Shown: piece after piece, positions 33,294 through 44,845 of the stretch
How the letters are laid out: every line of letters begins with the position of its first letter
How positions within the stretch are numbered: the stretch's first letter is position 1
NCBI GenBank assembly: GCA_030512295.1
Contig: JAULSR010000004.1
Span: forward strand, 1,922,001-1,986,000
DNA: 64,000 nt
Direction: 5' to 3'
DNA from: Bombardia bombarda
Taxonomy: Eukaryota; Ascomycota; Sordariomycetes; Sordariales; Lasiosphaeriaceae
Notes under the pieces: model-generated
What the model saw: only the letters and a program-made list of their open reading frames with translations
Told to the model about the DNA's origin: nothing
Databases searched by the model: none
Program-made: the position numbers and the translations under genes

Positions 33294-34600
33294 TATTTTA
33301 TTTATAAATATTATAATTAATTTAATAATTTTTTTAATATAATATAAAAGATATTATTTATTAACTTATATTAAAATTCTATCTTTAATATATTAAAAGT
33401 TATTATTTAATGTTTAATATACTAGCTGGCGCTTAATGTATTACTTTAACTTAACGCAGTATAAAATTTAAAAGATTATTAATTATAAGCTTTTTTATAG
33501 CTTATTAAATCTTTATTAACTACTTTTTATTTATTATATATTAGTTATATTATTTTTAAGGTATATAAAGGTATTGCTATATTATTTATATATTATATTA
33601 TTTATTTTATTATATAAATTTAATAAAATTTTAAAGGAATTTAAGGGATAGTTTATAAACTAGAAATTATATTATATAAAGAATTATTTAATTAAAAAAG
33701 CATCTTTAATTTATATATAATAAAGAATAGAAGTTTTTTAAAAGCTTAAATATTAGATTGAAATATATAATTATTATTTTAAGTTATATTATTTAGTTTT
33801 ATAAATTATAATTTTAATATATATAAAACTTAAATATTCTTTTAATTTAACTTGTTTTAAATAAATGCTTTATTATTATAAAACTAATATAACCCTTTTT
33901 TTCTTTCTTTATTTAAGAATAACTAAAAGCATATTTCTTTTAAGCTATTAGTTTAATTAAATTAATTGTTTTCATTATCCGTTATTTATAATAAAAATCT
34001 TTACCCAACGCTATCTTTAAAGCTTTTTTTAAAAAACTTTAAATAGTTATTTAACTTATAAATAAATATATTAATAATTTATAATAAAAAGCTTTATAAA
34101 ACGTCTTTGATAAAAAGAAATTAAAAGGTTTAATATTATTTAAAAAAAAATTATATAATATTATTATTATTATCATATAAATAATTATGAGATTTAACTT
34201 ATTTATTTATTTATTAAATAATTATATAATTATTTTTAAAATTTTCTTATTATATATTTATAATTAAAAAAGTTTATTTATATTTATTAAAATCTTACCT
34301 AACCCGGGAAAAACGTACTTAAACTATTGTATATAACTAACTACTATAACCTATGATATATAAATATATTAATTATAGTTATATAAACTTCTTAAGTATA
34401 ATTATAATTATATAAACCTAATATATTATAATATAATGAAAGTTATTATAGCTTTTTTATTTTTAATTTAAATTATTTTATCTTTATATTAAAATAAAGC
34501 ACTTTAGAAAGACTTTAATAACTATAAAAATATTTAATAAAAATAAAAAGCTTTTAAATAAATTTAATATAATTATTTTTATAATAAAGGTTACTAGCAC

Positions 34601-34848
34601 TGTTGAAATGACAAGGTTATTTGTACTAGTCACTATAGTAACCGTAGAGAACGGGTTGGGGGTTGTTGTTATTGTATTGATCTGCTTGTCTATGTAAAAG
34701 GATCACGAACTACGGGGACAGGAAGTGGGTGGTTTTGGAGGGGTTCCTGGGATACGTGACCAGTTTCCCACTGTTTTGCACACCTCTCGTCCTGTCGACC
34801 AATCACAGCCTGACGGCTATATGCCTCTGATTAATCGTAAATCCGACA
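34601..34848 (-). mobile_element. Solo LTR, Copia-type family L2
   Basis: 248 bp from TGTTGAAATG to ATCCGACA, flanked by a perfect 5-bp duplication AGCAC (34596-34600, 34849-34853). It matches 15868-16109 and, reversed, 8843-9090. It is little mutated although embedded in heavily RIP-mutated DNA, so it arrived after that mutation or escaped it because of its short length. Confidence 0.9.
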
Positions 34849-35053
34849 AGCACCTTTTAAACTTAAGTTGTTCATAATTTTAATATTTTTAAACATAAAT
34901 AAAATAAGATTATAGTTTAAATTTATTTATAATATTATAAAACATTTAAAATTAAAAAAAAATAATAAATTTTTTTTTATAAATATTAAATAAGAATATT
35001 TATGAAGGTAAAAATACTTTAAATATTTTTAATATTAATTTTTTTTTTAATTA

Positions 35054-36898
35054 ACGTGGTTCATAAGCGACCCGCGCACTTTCAGACCATGTCGCAACCT
35101 CCCAACTCAATTACTCTACAACAATATAAGAAAATTAGTTGCATTTAATTACATTCTTTTCTTTTAAAGTCTCTTCAGCTTCCTGGCAGGTTCGTATATT
35201 ATGCCCAGTTTTGCCGCACCTTTTATAACGTTATAAACCCGACGGCTTAGCCTATATAATACCCCCTTCTGCTAACTTTTTGCTTGACTGCTGTTATGTA
35301 GTGTTTTTCTGTTTAATTAAACTAAGCGTATCTTTTATAGTAAATGCCCCCCAGCTCGTACGCGTGTTTTCTTAGCTTTCCGACGCTTTGTAAGGGCCTT
35401 ATTAGCTTTGCGAAATGTTCGAACCTCTTCCTATAAGAGGGTTATTTCGTAAGTAATTAGCTTTATACCTTTCGCTAACTGCTTTACAGCTAAAAAAACA
35501 CTAGTTAGAGAGCTTCCTTAGTGTCTAGTAATATAATGTTATATATATTCTAACTGCGAAACGGCTTTAGAAGGGTTGTGTGGTGTCTAAGAGACCTATG
35601 GGTCGGCCTTTAGAAGGGGTGGTCCAGTCGGTGTTGGCGTCCGTAGTTTGATATTAAGCTTTGATAAAATAATTTAAGGGTTGTACGGCATTAAGCCAGC
35701 TCCTCGGAAATTAATTTAAATGTTTTTGGCCGTTATAGTATTAAAATGGGCGGCTTTAAACGTAAGAAAGAACTTGGTTTTGGTAATGTGGTTGATATGG
35801 GCTTTAATAAAAGCCTTTAGTTTTTAGCTATATATCCGTTTTAATATATTAAAATAACTAATATCTAGGGGTTGGGTAATATATAAAAAGTGTATAAAGA
35901 GGTAAAAAGTAATAATGTTTTTTTTTTTATAAAACTTTTTAAATTAAGCCGATAGATAGCTTTTATAATTATTTAAAATAATTATTCGATATATATTTAT
36001 TTGCCGGCTAATAATATATTTATTAAAATATTAGATTTAATTTAAAGTTATATTATTATTTATTTAATTATTTATCGAGGTTTTAATTACTTAAAGGAAA
36101 GGAAAGCCGTATTCGGTATATTAAGAGGTAAGATGGTTAATACCTTATAAAATTAAGAACGGTAGTAGTATGAAGCCGTTATTACTTATATATTCGATTG
36201 CTGTTGCTTATTCCCGATTATTAAGTTAAAGTTATTTATTTCGGCTGCGTTAATCTATATATATAACAATTATATTACTATAAATAATTTTTATTATAAA
36301 GCTTATTTTATTGAAATTATAAAAGTCGTAATTCTAATTGCCGTATTTCGCCCGTATATTAGCTATAAGTCGGAACCACGCGTTTATTAGGTTAGGATCT
36401 TCGTAGAGGGCCTTTTGGAAGTCGTATGCACGTAAAAAACGCGTCTTAAGCTCGGAGCGGCGTTGTATGAAGTTGTATGGCCACTGCTTGCCGACTGGCT
36501 CCGCGCCACGCGTCTTGCGGAGGAGATTGGCCATATCTCGCATATCGTCAATCCGGGGCGGAAATCCTCACGCATCTAGATCAAGTATATATTGTAGAAG
36601 GGTCTCTTCCTCAGTCAAGGTCAAATTGTGCTGGGCATTGCGTTTATCGGCCTTTGGAGTGCAGCCCTTCATTCGGTCGCGGAGGGTGGTTTCAGGGACG
36701 TCGTACGTCTTTGCAGCGAGTCGGATTGACATTTCTTTTGTTGTACGAAGTGCCTCAATAGCAAGAGTAATTCTGCCTTCTTTTGTTTGTACAGACATTA
36801 TGTTGTTGTGGAAAAATCGCGTGTTAAGATCAAAAGGTTGCGACGCGGTCTAAAAGTGCGCGGGTCGCTTGTATGCGCGGGTCGCTTATGAACCACGT
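35054..36898 (-). mobile_element. Pogo/Fot-type transposon, family P1, element E, unevenly mutated
   Basis: 1845 bp, minus sense, TA at 35052-35053 and 36899-36900. The left TIR has one GC-rich motif and the right TIR has two. The right-hand 500 bp, encoding the transposase N-terminus, keeps normal CA/TG content; the middle (about 35800-36330) is strongly AT-shifted. This is the best-preserved member of the family here and shows what elements A-D looked like before RIP. Confidence 0.9.
36334..36798 (-). pseudogene. Pogo-type transposase N-terminal relic (HTH_psq and CENP-B-type HTH)
   Basis: From the ATG at 36798 the minus strand encodes a pipsqueak-type helix-turn-helix (SIRLAAKTYDVPETTLRDR) and runs to a TGA at 36568-36570. 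In the same frame it resumes with GFPPRIDDMRDMANLLRKTR and the CENP-B-type segment ending FRLIANIRAKYGN at a TAG. The TGA falls where relatives have Arg, consistent with a CGA-to-TGA change. The protein would bind the TIRs and move the element; the catalytic DDE part to the left is destroyed. Confidence 0.85.
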
Positions 36899-37170
36899 TA
36901 TTAATTATAATATTTACCTTAAAAATATTTAATAAATTTATAAATTTACTTTATTAAAGCAATATAATAACTAAATTAATGCTTAGTTATAAGCATTTAA
37001 AGTATATAAAATAGTTATTTAACTTCTAAACTAATTAATATATTATTAATAAAAAAGGCTAAAGATCGCTTATATTAATTAAATTAATACACTTTAATAA
37101 TATTATTAATTTTAATTTAAGTTTATTTTATAAATTAGTATAAATTATATTTAATATATTTTTATATAAT

Positions 37171-37580
37171 AATGTCCGACCTTACCTATATCGGGGCCCC
37201 ACGCTAACAAACGTTCAGGGGCTAAATTGTAGGGTGTTTGGGTGGTTGGTTGTGGCGCAGGGGCGTGAGGGCCGGGGTGAGTGGGAAAGACTGGCCTAAT
37301 CTGTGAGACTACGCCGACCTAGCTCGTCCGAGTAGGCAACCGCTTGTGCACGTCAGCCCGTCTCTTGCCTCGCAGCATACATGGGCGTTCACGAACCCGG
37401 CGGCCGTTTTAGGGTGGGCATTCGGGGTCTTGGTGGTTCCGCAGCCCGCCAACACGGTGTCGTGGCCTGGCCTAAAGATGCCAATGACTATCAAATAGCA
37501 AGCATCCGTCGTCTTTTGCGAACAAGAAATATTGTTTTCTATGTACAGATACTTGACCGAGGACCGGGCCCGCTGTGAAC
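37171..37580. other. Promoter region of the short-chain dehydrogenase gene
   Basis: The sequence returns to normal GC at about 37171. No gene or repeat is visible in these 410 bp. Confidence 0.5.
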
Positions 37581-38569
37581 ATGTCGACCGACATCACGTT
37601 TGATACGACGACTATCCCTGACCTGACCGGCCAGATCGTGCTCGTGACGGGCGGTAAGAAAGAAATTATTCTCCTGTAACTTTGGTATGCAAGCGCCCAA
37701 TGACTGACTGATTGACACACACAGGCACTGGCGGAATCGGGGCCGAAGTTGTCGTAGAGCTGGCGAAACACAAGCCGGACCGCATACTTTTCACAGGGCG
37801 CAATACCAAGTCTGCCGAGGCTGTCATCCAACGCGGCCGGGCGGTCGCGCCAGCCGTCAACATCTCGTTTGTGCCGTGCGATCTGGCCAGCCTTGGGTCG
37901 GTTAGGGAGGCAGCCGACAAGATTCTCTCCGAGTGCCCTCGGCTTGACCTATTCCTCGCCAACGCCGGTGTCATGGCCAAGCCTGCCGTTCTGTCAGCCG
38001 ATGGCTACGAGACACACTTTGCCACCAACCACGTGGGCCATGCCTTGCTGATCCGGAAACTCCTCCCTTTGCTTGAGAAGACAGCTGATCTTGCCGGGGC
38101 TGACGTGCGCATCATCTATACGACGAGCCTCGCCTGGCGCGGCGGCAAGATCCCCTTTGACAGCCTGAAGACAACAAAGGACGGACCCGTCATGGGCCGC
38201 TGGTTCCGTTATGGCAATAGCAAGCTCGCCAACCTACTATATGCTCGTGAGCTGGCCCGCCGCCACCCAAAGGTGCTCTCCCTCAGTATCCACCCAGGTG
38301 TAGTTGGCACCGGCCTGGTGAATGATCTCAGACTGTTTGACCGTATGTTTGTCAAGGCGAGCCAACTGGGGAGAATCCTGACCCCCGAACAGGGCGCCTT
38401 CAACAACTTGTGGTCTGTCAGCGCTCCGCGTGCCTCCATTGCCCCGGGCGCATTCTATGAGCCTGTCGGTCGTCTGTCTACGACGGAGACCGCCCAGTCC
38501 AGGGATCCCGAGTTGGCGTCCAAGCTGTGGGACTGGACTGAGAAGGAGCTGGAGAAGTGGATGAAATAA
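37581..38569 (+). CDS. Short-chain dehydrogenase/reductase
   Basis: Two exons (37581-37653, 37725-38569) give 305 residues. The intron splits the cofactor motif; joining restores TGGTGGIG (residues 23-30), which binds NAD(P)H. The NAG motif is at 104-106, Asn126 is in TNHVGH, and the catalytic Ser159 (YTTSLAW), Tyr187 and Lys191 (YGNSK) are all present. The long Ser-Tyr spacing and LANLLYARELARRH segment resemble the retinol-dehydrogenase/WW-domain-oxidoreductase branch. The substrate is not predictable. There is no N-terminal targeting signal. It is the first gene beyond RIP nest 2, about 400 bp from its edge, and has no RIP-type damage. Confidence 0.92.
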
Positions 38570-38969
38570 GAGTAGAGATAGTGAAGGGCGCCGAGCCAGG
38601 ATGTCTGTCTGCTCGATTAGGTATCAAGGAAGGTCCAGAAATCGTCGAATCGCTCGGCCCGGCCCGATGCACTCAGATAGACCTACCAAATAGCGGGGTT
38701 TAACCCTCTCTGTATTGGCACCTGCGGATGCCTTATCGCTTATCTTTGAACCTAGTGACACGGACAGGTGTTCCACCGTCAATGTCGGCTGTCGGCTACA
38801 CTAGCAGCTTGACAAGACAGAGAGACGCAAATCTATTGGCCAATTCGCCCATCAATTCTCATGATGTCATCGAGCTGGTTTATCTGCACCGGGCTTGTCA
38901 AGATATGGACACACGTCGGCAGAGCACTCTAACGCATCAGATGAGCTGGACACGAACAATAGAGTCGAG
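38570..38969. other. Intergenic region
   Basis: 400 bp between co-oriented genes. Nothing beyond the presumed terminator and promoter is visible. Confidence 0.5.
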
Positions 38970-40152
38970 ATGAGTGATAGCACTAATACTGAGCTGCTCG
39001 CCGTAAGTCTCCCTCCGTCATTTCATGTCTGTGGCTGTGCTGTTTCTGACACATCTACTTTGCAAGGCAGGAGCCCTGGCAGCATTCACGGTGGATTTGC
39101 TTGTGTATCCATTGGACACAATCAAGACTCGCTACCAGAGCCAGGACTACCACAGAGCTTTTGCGCCATCGGCGTCGGCGAAGCACGTTCCCAGTCACGT
39201 CTTTAAGGGTCTGTACCAGGGCATCGGAAGTGTCATCTTCGCGACGCTGCCAGCAGGTGAGTACCTTATATAGTGAGATATGGAAATGGCCAGTAGGGTG
39301 GCATAGCGGCTAAGACCCCATATCTATTTCCCAGCCGGCGTCTTCTTCCTCACCTACGAGTCCGCGAAACCTATCCTAGGAACTGCTCTGCCATCTGCCA
39401 CGCCGCTACCAGTTATTCATGCTCTCGCATCAGCTGGCGCAGAGCTCGCCTCGTGTGCCGTGCTTGCGCCAGCCGAGGTGGTCAAACAAAACGCCCAAAT
39501 GCTGCGGCAGTCGCCGTCTCGCCCCGGTTACTCTGGCCGTTCCACGTCCATCGAGGCTCTGCACATGGTTTGGCGAAGCGCAGGCGGCCCTGGTCGTAGG
39601 CTGTGGAGCGGCTATACTGCCCTGGCCGTGCGAAACTTGCCATTCACTGCGATGCAGTTTCCCTTGTTTGAGGTCTTCCGCGGCCATTTGTGGAAGCGAC
39701 GAGACCGGCAGCGCGACGCTTCGGATCCCCGGCCAACGAGCCGAGAGGACTTACAAAACAAGATGCGAGCTCGCTCTACGGGCGCAGATGGCCTCAGACC
39801 CCTTCTTATCGAGACAGGGTTGGTGACGGGCTCATGTGCTGCCATGTCGGGCGCCTTGGCGGCATTGATCACAACTCCCACCGATGTGGTCAAAACGCGG
39901 ATGATGCTCGCGGCCGGCGATAAGCCTGAGACGGCATCATCAGCCGCTGCAGCCGATGGAGCCGTAGATAGCCGGGCCCGAGGCGGGCGGGAAAAAATGA
40001 ACGGGTTTGAGGTTGCGAGAAGTGTCCTTCGCGAGAGAGGGATCCGTGGCATTTTCCGCGGCGCTTTGCTGCGCGGAACGTGGACGGCGCTCGGCAGTGG
40101 GCTGTATCTGGGTTCGTATGAGGTGGCCAAGGTTTATCTAAAAGGAACCTAA
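38970..40152 (+). CDS. Mitochondrial carrier, S-adenosylmethionine-carrier-like
   Basis: Three exons (38970-39002, 39067-39256, 39335-40152) give 346 residues. Three carrier repeats are marked by PxD/ExxK signatures: YPLDTIK (about 26-31), APAEVVKQ (about 119-126) and TPTDVVKTR (about 255-263). The second signature, with Glu and KQ, and the first, with DTIKTRYQ, match the yeast PET8/SLC25A26 group, which imports SAM into mitochondria and exports S-adenosylhomocysteine. The protein is longer than PET8 (about 284 residues) owing to an insert rich in Arg and Asp at about 193-220 and an Ala-rich loop at about 268-285. It may therefore be a divergent paralog. Inner-membrane location is expected from the family. 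The transport substrate is an inference. Confidence 0.85.
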
Positions 40153-41492
40153 GCCCTTCCTTTCCATCGGATGATGATCTATGACGAGAGAGCATGCTAT
40201 GCGGAGACGTCACCCGAAACCCGCAGGAGAAGGTAGCAATCCCAAAGACACCCACCGATCTATTCTGGACGGCTTGACTGGATGCGATAACGAGCCAATG
40301 TGCCTCGGAGCGCTGGCTCTCCGTCCCATGTCCACCTTATCAAGGGGCCGCGGTAGGTCCGAACTCGCCGCCAGCCAACATCGGGTAGGGGACTCTAAAG
40401 CAAGCCTCTGCAAGCGGCTGGTCGAAACAAGTAGGGAGATGGGGAAAAAATCCCCAAAAAGGCTCGCACAGGCGATACCCGATGGTGCATGACTCGGGCG
40501 TTGTTGCTGTGTTGGAGTGTTGGACGATGCAGCAGGTTTGGCGTCTGGAATTTTTGGCCGGTCGCGGTTTCGACTTGGCGCAGTGGACTTGTACCGGGCG
40601 GGGGATGTCGGTGGCGCTGAGGTGCCGAGTCAACTTTCCCAGGCGTTCGTTTTAGCCTAGGACTGGCCGCCAGCCAGCAGACGTGAAAGACTCCAAAAGC
40701 CCCGGGCGATAAGGACAAGGAACGGGCGTGGGAGGTGTCACTCCGTGTAACCACTGGGCCCCACTGAAACCGAAGGCTCGCATCCCGTGTCTAGCGGTGA
40801 GGATAACGTGGAGAAGAACGAAATAAAAAAGAAAGGAAAAAATTGAAGGGAGAAAAAGCCCGTGACTGAGCGCGTCACTTTCGCCATTTCGCATGCAATT
40901 TTGAATCGGGGTCTGGATGAATAAGTATTCACCCCTTCGCACGAGCCGCCCGCTGTTTCGTCTGGTGTCCGCCAGCCATGAATAGGTGGGCTCCAGGGAT
41001 GGCACCACCCTTGTAAGCGATTGCGCGATCCAGACATGAGTTCCTGCAACATGGCTCGGGAGCGATTGCCCACCATCTTTATGGGTGAATACGCAGGGAA
41101 TTGCTCGCAGCCATGGCACATGGCGCAGGGCACATGGCAGGTACCGACAAAGAGTCGCGATTTGTTGACGCCATGTCACCAGCAACCATATGCTGCCGGT
41201 GTGTGTCCACTGCGTCCGAACTCGCCCCATGTCCTTATGCCTGCCCATCTGTCAATCATCCCTCCTCATCGCTTGTAACATGCTCGTCCTGATTCAGCTC
41301 CTTCTGCCAGACCCACCGCCGCCGTGACTGATAGAGCATGGCATATAAACCCTTCCCGACAGAGTTCCAGATCCACCAGGCTTCCTCTCTGCTTCATTCT
41401 GGTCCTGGGCTTATCGTCTGTTTACATCGTTTGGCGTTGTCGTTGCTTCCCTCACATCCATTCCCTCTCCTAGCCTTCCTCCGTTCTCGGAT
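40153..41492. other. Non-coding intergenic region
   Basis: 1.34 kb between co-oriented genes. The minus-strand frames here (up to 198 codons) show no domain, no protein-like composition and overlap each other, so I take them as chance. A TATA-like element near 41344 belongs to the next gene. Confidence 0.55.
41344..41349 (+). promoter_or_regulatory. TATA-like box upstream of the UPF0643 gene
   Basis: TATAAA about 145 bp upstream of the ATG at 41493, followed by a pyrimidine-rich leader (41380-41480). Sequence match only. Confidence 0.4.
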
Positions 41493-42223
41493 ATGACGAT
41501 ATCCGAGGGCCCCCTGGGCATAGCCCTAAGCCGTCAGGCTGAGAAAGAACGCAAGAAGGGCTCGGTTGTGGTCTCTGAGAGAGAAGTTCCACACACCCAC
41601 GAGATATCAGACAAGAACAGATATCTTGTCGTGTCGCCCTACACCGAGCAGGAACACCTCCTTGACCTCGAGACTCTTGACACCGAGAACCAGCTGCTCG
41701 CGCTCGCGCTTGTTAAGTTGCAGTGCCTTCGAGACGACTACGCAACAGCGCCGTACCTTGCGACGTTCAACTGGGAAGAGATCATCGCAACCCTTCGCGC
41801 ACTTGCCCGAGAGAGAAACCACCAGTGGAAGGAAACTTCCTTCTTCGTTGTCGCCTTCCGTTCGCAGATCCCTCCCACAACAGTCTACGAAGAGCTCGGC
41901 GCCTTGGACAGAGCGGCCCATGCTGAAGCGACGACAAGCGGCGGCTTCCTCAAGTATGGCAACTGCCTTCCTCTGTTGACCCAAGAGAACCTGCTAACAC
42001 TAGTCGCAGATACTGGTTTGGATTTCCAGATGTCGACGGTCGTAACCTCGCGACGTGCATCTGGAGGACCCAGGAAGATGCAAAGAAAGGGGGTATTGGC
42101 CCAGCACACCGGAAGGCCGCTGGCGCCGCCAGATCGCTCTACTCGTTCTGGAAGATCGACCGTCACAAGCTGACTATTCGGGACGGCATCGAGAGCTGGG
42201 AGCTCTCGAATTGGAACGAGTAA
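41493..42223 (+). CDS. UPF0643 family protein
   Basis: Two exons (41493-41953, 42010-42223) give 224 residues. The 56-bp intron has a GTATGG donor, a TGCTAAC branch site and a CGCAG acceptor; joining restores GGFLKYWFGFPDVDGRNLAT, a conserved run of the fungal family named after S. pombe SPBPB2B2.08. Other family features are ETSFFVVAFRSQIPP, the HAEA segment and GIGPAHRKAAGAARSLYSFW near the C-terminus. No signal peptide or membrane segment is seen. The fold and function are not established for the family. The model starts at the first ATG after a pyrimidine-rich leader. Confidence 0.88.
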
Positions 42224-43501
42224 CCCATGGATGGCCGGCGAAGAAACGGACCCCTGGAAAGGATGACCGCCACGCAAAGACAGGGCAACGAAGTCCGGGC
42301 GAGTGGGGACGGTAGTGGTGGTTTTGATGTTTGCTTGATGCTTTTCAGCGATGACGACACTTTCTCGATTGCGACGCATGCAAAGATATCCATAGATGAA
42401 TACCTTAGACAAGAATGAATAGACTTGTTACTTGTTGTGGCTGCAGGCAAAGGCAGCCACAAATGGAGTTAATTTGACATTTTTTCGCTTGGAGCCGCAA
42501 CTTTGGGTTGGAGGTGAAACCTAGAAGCGCGCATCGAGCATCTGCGAAGGGCAGACAACCGAGCAAACGAGGCGGGGGAAGATGGGGTTTTAAGTACAAG
42601 TGAGACGAGGCGAGCTTGTTCGGGTGCTTGTTCGGGTGCTTGTTCGGGTGCTTGTTCGGGTGCTTGTTCGGGTGTCGTCCATTTAAGAAGCAAAGCGCAT
42701 TGTAAGAGGAGCATCGACGTGGGGGAAAGCGTGGGATGGACTGTCAAATCATCGCCCAGTCCTTGATTTCGTGACTACCTACCTTACCTCTGGAGGCCAC
42801 ATGCCCCCTGGCTGGGGCCGGGGGTGGAGGGAGGATGGGAGGAGAGGAGAATGAGGGGGCTTTTAAGTTTAATTTTTTTGTGTGTGGATCGATACAGCCT
42901 TCACCTGCTCGCCTCACATTTTCGGGATGCCATCGCGGGCTGCTGTTTTTCTGCATCAAACCTTCTTCACGATCGGAACCTTGTGTTGTGTAACTGCCCG
43001 GGAGGCACTACTAACCTTACTTAGGTAATTAATTTGGGGCCCAACACTCCAGTTTCCCTCCCCACGTTTTCCGTCCCTGGGGGCCAGGTGCCAGCATCAA
43101 GTCTAGAGCCAGGTCCAGGGCAGGCACCACACATTGATCCCTGCCACAGTGTCATGACGGCTGCCGCCCCAGGCTTCTGCTTGCAGATTGGTGCGCCACA
43201 ACTACAACGCCGCTCTAAAGTCATGGCAGGGTTTCCAGCCACACTTTCTTTTTTTTCGCTTGTCCGGATCCGGTGTTTGCCGCCCGTTAGCCAGGTCTCC
43301 TCGCATTCAAGCCACATTTGACCGCTGGCTGCCCACAAATTAGTGAGAAATCCGAAAAGTTCTCCGCGAAAAGACGACTGCAGACTGTAGACCGCAAAGC
43401 AGCCTTACCACGAAAATCAAAGTCAACGGCGCGTCTTTTCCCGAAAGCGACCGACTACGAAAAACATCAAGAACATCCCGTCAACGCATTCTCCCGCAAT
43501 C
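42224..43501. other. Non-coding intergenic region
   Basis: 1.28 kb. It contains the 12-bp tandem repeat below and short GC-rich frames without family features. The last about 170 bp are the leader of the eIF3h gene. Confidence 0.55.
42614..42673. repeat. Five perfect tandem copies of a 12-bp unit
   Basis: The unit GCTTGTTCGGGT is repeated exactly five times. The minus strand would read as repeated PEQA, but the frame has no other coding support. The perfect identity suggests recent expansion and a variable length between strains. Confidence 0.95.
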
Positions 43502-44776
43502 ATGGTCGACGCTCAGAAGGATGTGCCAATCAAGTCGGCGCAGGTCGAGGCGCTGGTGAGCCCCCCTCCCTGGAGCCCCGCTATGCTGCTATGCTATGCT
43601 ATACGATGCCATGGCGACATGGTCACAAGCTGGTGTCATGATACTGACGACAGTGATTCAATAGGTGGTGATGAAGATTGTCAAGCACTGCTCTTCCAGC
43701 TTCCCAACCACCGCTACCGGGTCCATCGTCGGCATGGACACGAATGGCGTCCTCGAGATCACCAACGCCTTCGCCTTCCCCACCGTCGAGGTCACCAACA
43801 CCGACAGCCATCAGAGCAACGACGCATCAAGCCTCGCCGCCGCCGCCCCCCGCGCTAAGGCCAACATCGCTTACCAGAGTGAGATGATCAGACATCTCAA
43901 GGAGGTCAACGTGGACGCGAACAACGTGGGCTGGTACACAAGCGCCACCATGGGCAACTTTATCAACCTCAGCTTCATCGAGAACCAGTATCACTACCAG
44001 CGTGAGAACAACAAGACTGTCGCCCTTGTCCATGACGTGAGCAGGAGCTCTCAGGGTGCCCTGAGTCTGCGTGCCTTCAAGTTGTCGGCCGACTTCATGA
44101 CGGCTTATAAGGAGGCCAAGTTCACAACCGAGAGGTCAGTTGGTCTCGTCATACGCCCTCCCTCCCGCATCTTGCATCACCTGGGTTTTCTGATTCTGAC
44201 ACAATCGACAATAGCCTGCAAAAGTCGAAGCTTACTTTCAAGGACATCATCGTCGAGGTTCCTCTCATCGTTCACAACTCGCACCTCCTCACATCTTTCC
44301 TGCACCAGATACCCGCTCTGCCCGACAATCCCGAAATTCCGCTTCCCACGTCGCTTGATGACATTCGTCGCGACCCGGCCAGAGCTCCTGCGCACCCCTC
44401 ATTCGACTCGCTTGATCTATCCATCGACCCCTTCCTCGAGAAGACGTGCGACCTTCTCCTGGACAGCATTGAGTCTCACTACACCGACCTCAACAATCAC
44501 CAATACTACCAGCGCCAGTTGACGCGCGAGCAGTTCAAAATTACGCAGTGGCAGACGAAGCGGAAGGCAGAGAACGCAGCGCGGCTGGCGGCCAAGCAGC
44601 AAGCACTTCCCGAGGACGAGTGGCAGAGACTCTTCAAGCTCCCCCAGGAGCCCAGCAGGCTCGAGGGTATGCTTAACGCGAGGCAGGTAGAGCAGTACAG
44701 CAAACAGGTGGATGGCTTCACCGCCAACATTACGGCTAAGATGTTCGCCGTCAGGGGGAACTTGCTGCCGGAGTGA
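43502..44776 (+). CDS. eIF3h: Eukaryotic translation initiation factor 3 subunit H
   Basis: Three exons (43502-43555, 43665-44134, 44215-44776) give 361 residues. The N-terminal half is an MPN domain: VVMKIVKHCSSSFPTTATGS, then GMDTNGVLEITNAFAFP, NNVGWYTSATMG and KLSADFMTAYKEAKF. The JAMM metal ligands are lacking, as in eIF3h generally, so it is structural. The C-terminal half is helical (LTREQFKITQWQTKRKAENA, ending in a VEQYSKQVDGF segment). It is a subunit of the eIF3 complex, which recruits mRNA to the 40S ribosome in the cytosol. Introns have CTGAC branch sites. Length matches fungal orthologs. The SAHase gene follows downstream in the same orientation. Confidence 0.95.
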
Positions 44777-44798
44777 GGCTGCTTTGATGTGTGCTTGC

Positions 44799-44801
<3 letters not shown>

Positions 44802-44837
<36 letters not shown>
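44802..44837. repeat. (GA)n microsatellite
   Basis: About 18 GA units, 25 bp after the eIF3h stop codon, in the presumed 3' UTR. Confidence 0.95.

Positions 44838-44845
<8 letters not shown>

Larger units (their letters stand above)
22590..37170. mobile_element. RIP-mutated transposon nest 2
   Basis: About 14.6 kb of AT-rich degraded transposons. Identified contents: a DUF3716-like relic, a Gypsy-type element split by pogo C and D, a Copia solo LTR and pogo E. At 22590-23160, 33294-34600 and 36901-37170 I see only degraded AT-rich sequence. A C-rich patch at 27240-27540 within the Gypsy body is less mutated but has no recognised product. Confidence 0.85.

Noticed and set aside
10147..36898. 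Repeated GC-rich motif as a possible CRISPR-like or regulatory array
   Set aside because: The copies sit at transposon ends as inverted repeats flanked by TA; they are pogo termini, and CRISPR does not occur in fungal nuclear DNA.
40652..41248. 198-codon minus-strand frame upstream of the UPF0643 gene
   Set aside because: No domain, odd composition and overlapping frames on both strands; it lies in a promoter region.
42469..42747. Frame encoding repeated PEQA
   Set aside because: It is produced by a 12-bp tandem repeat; no homologous flanks or start context support a protein.
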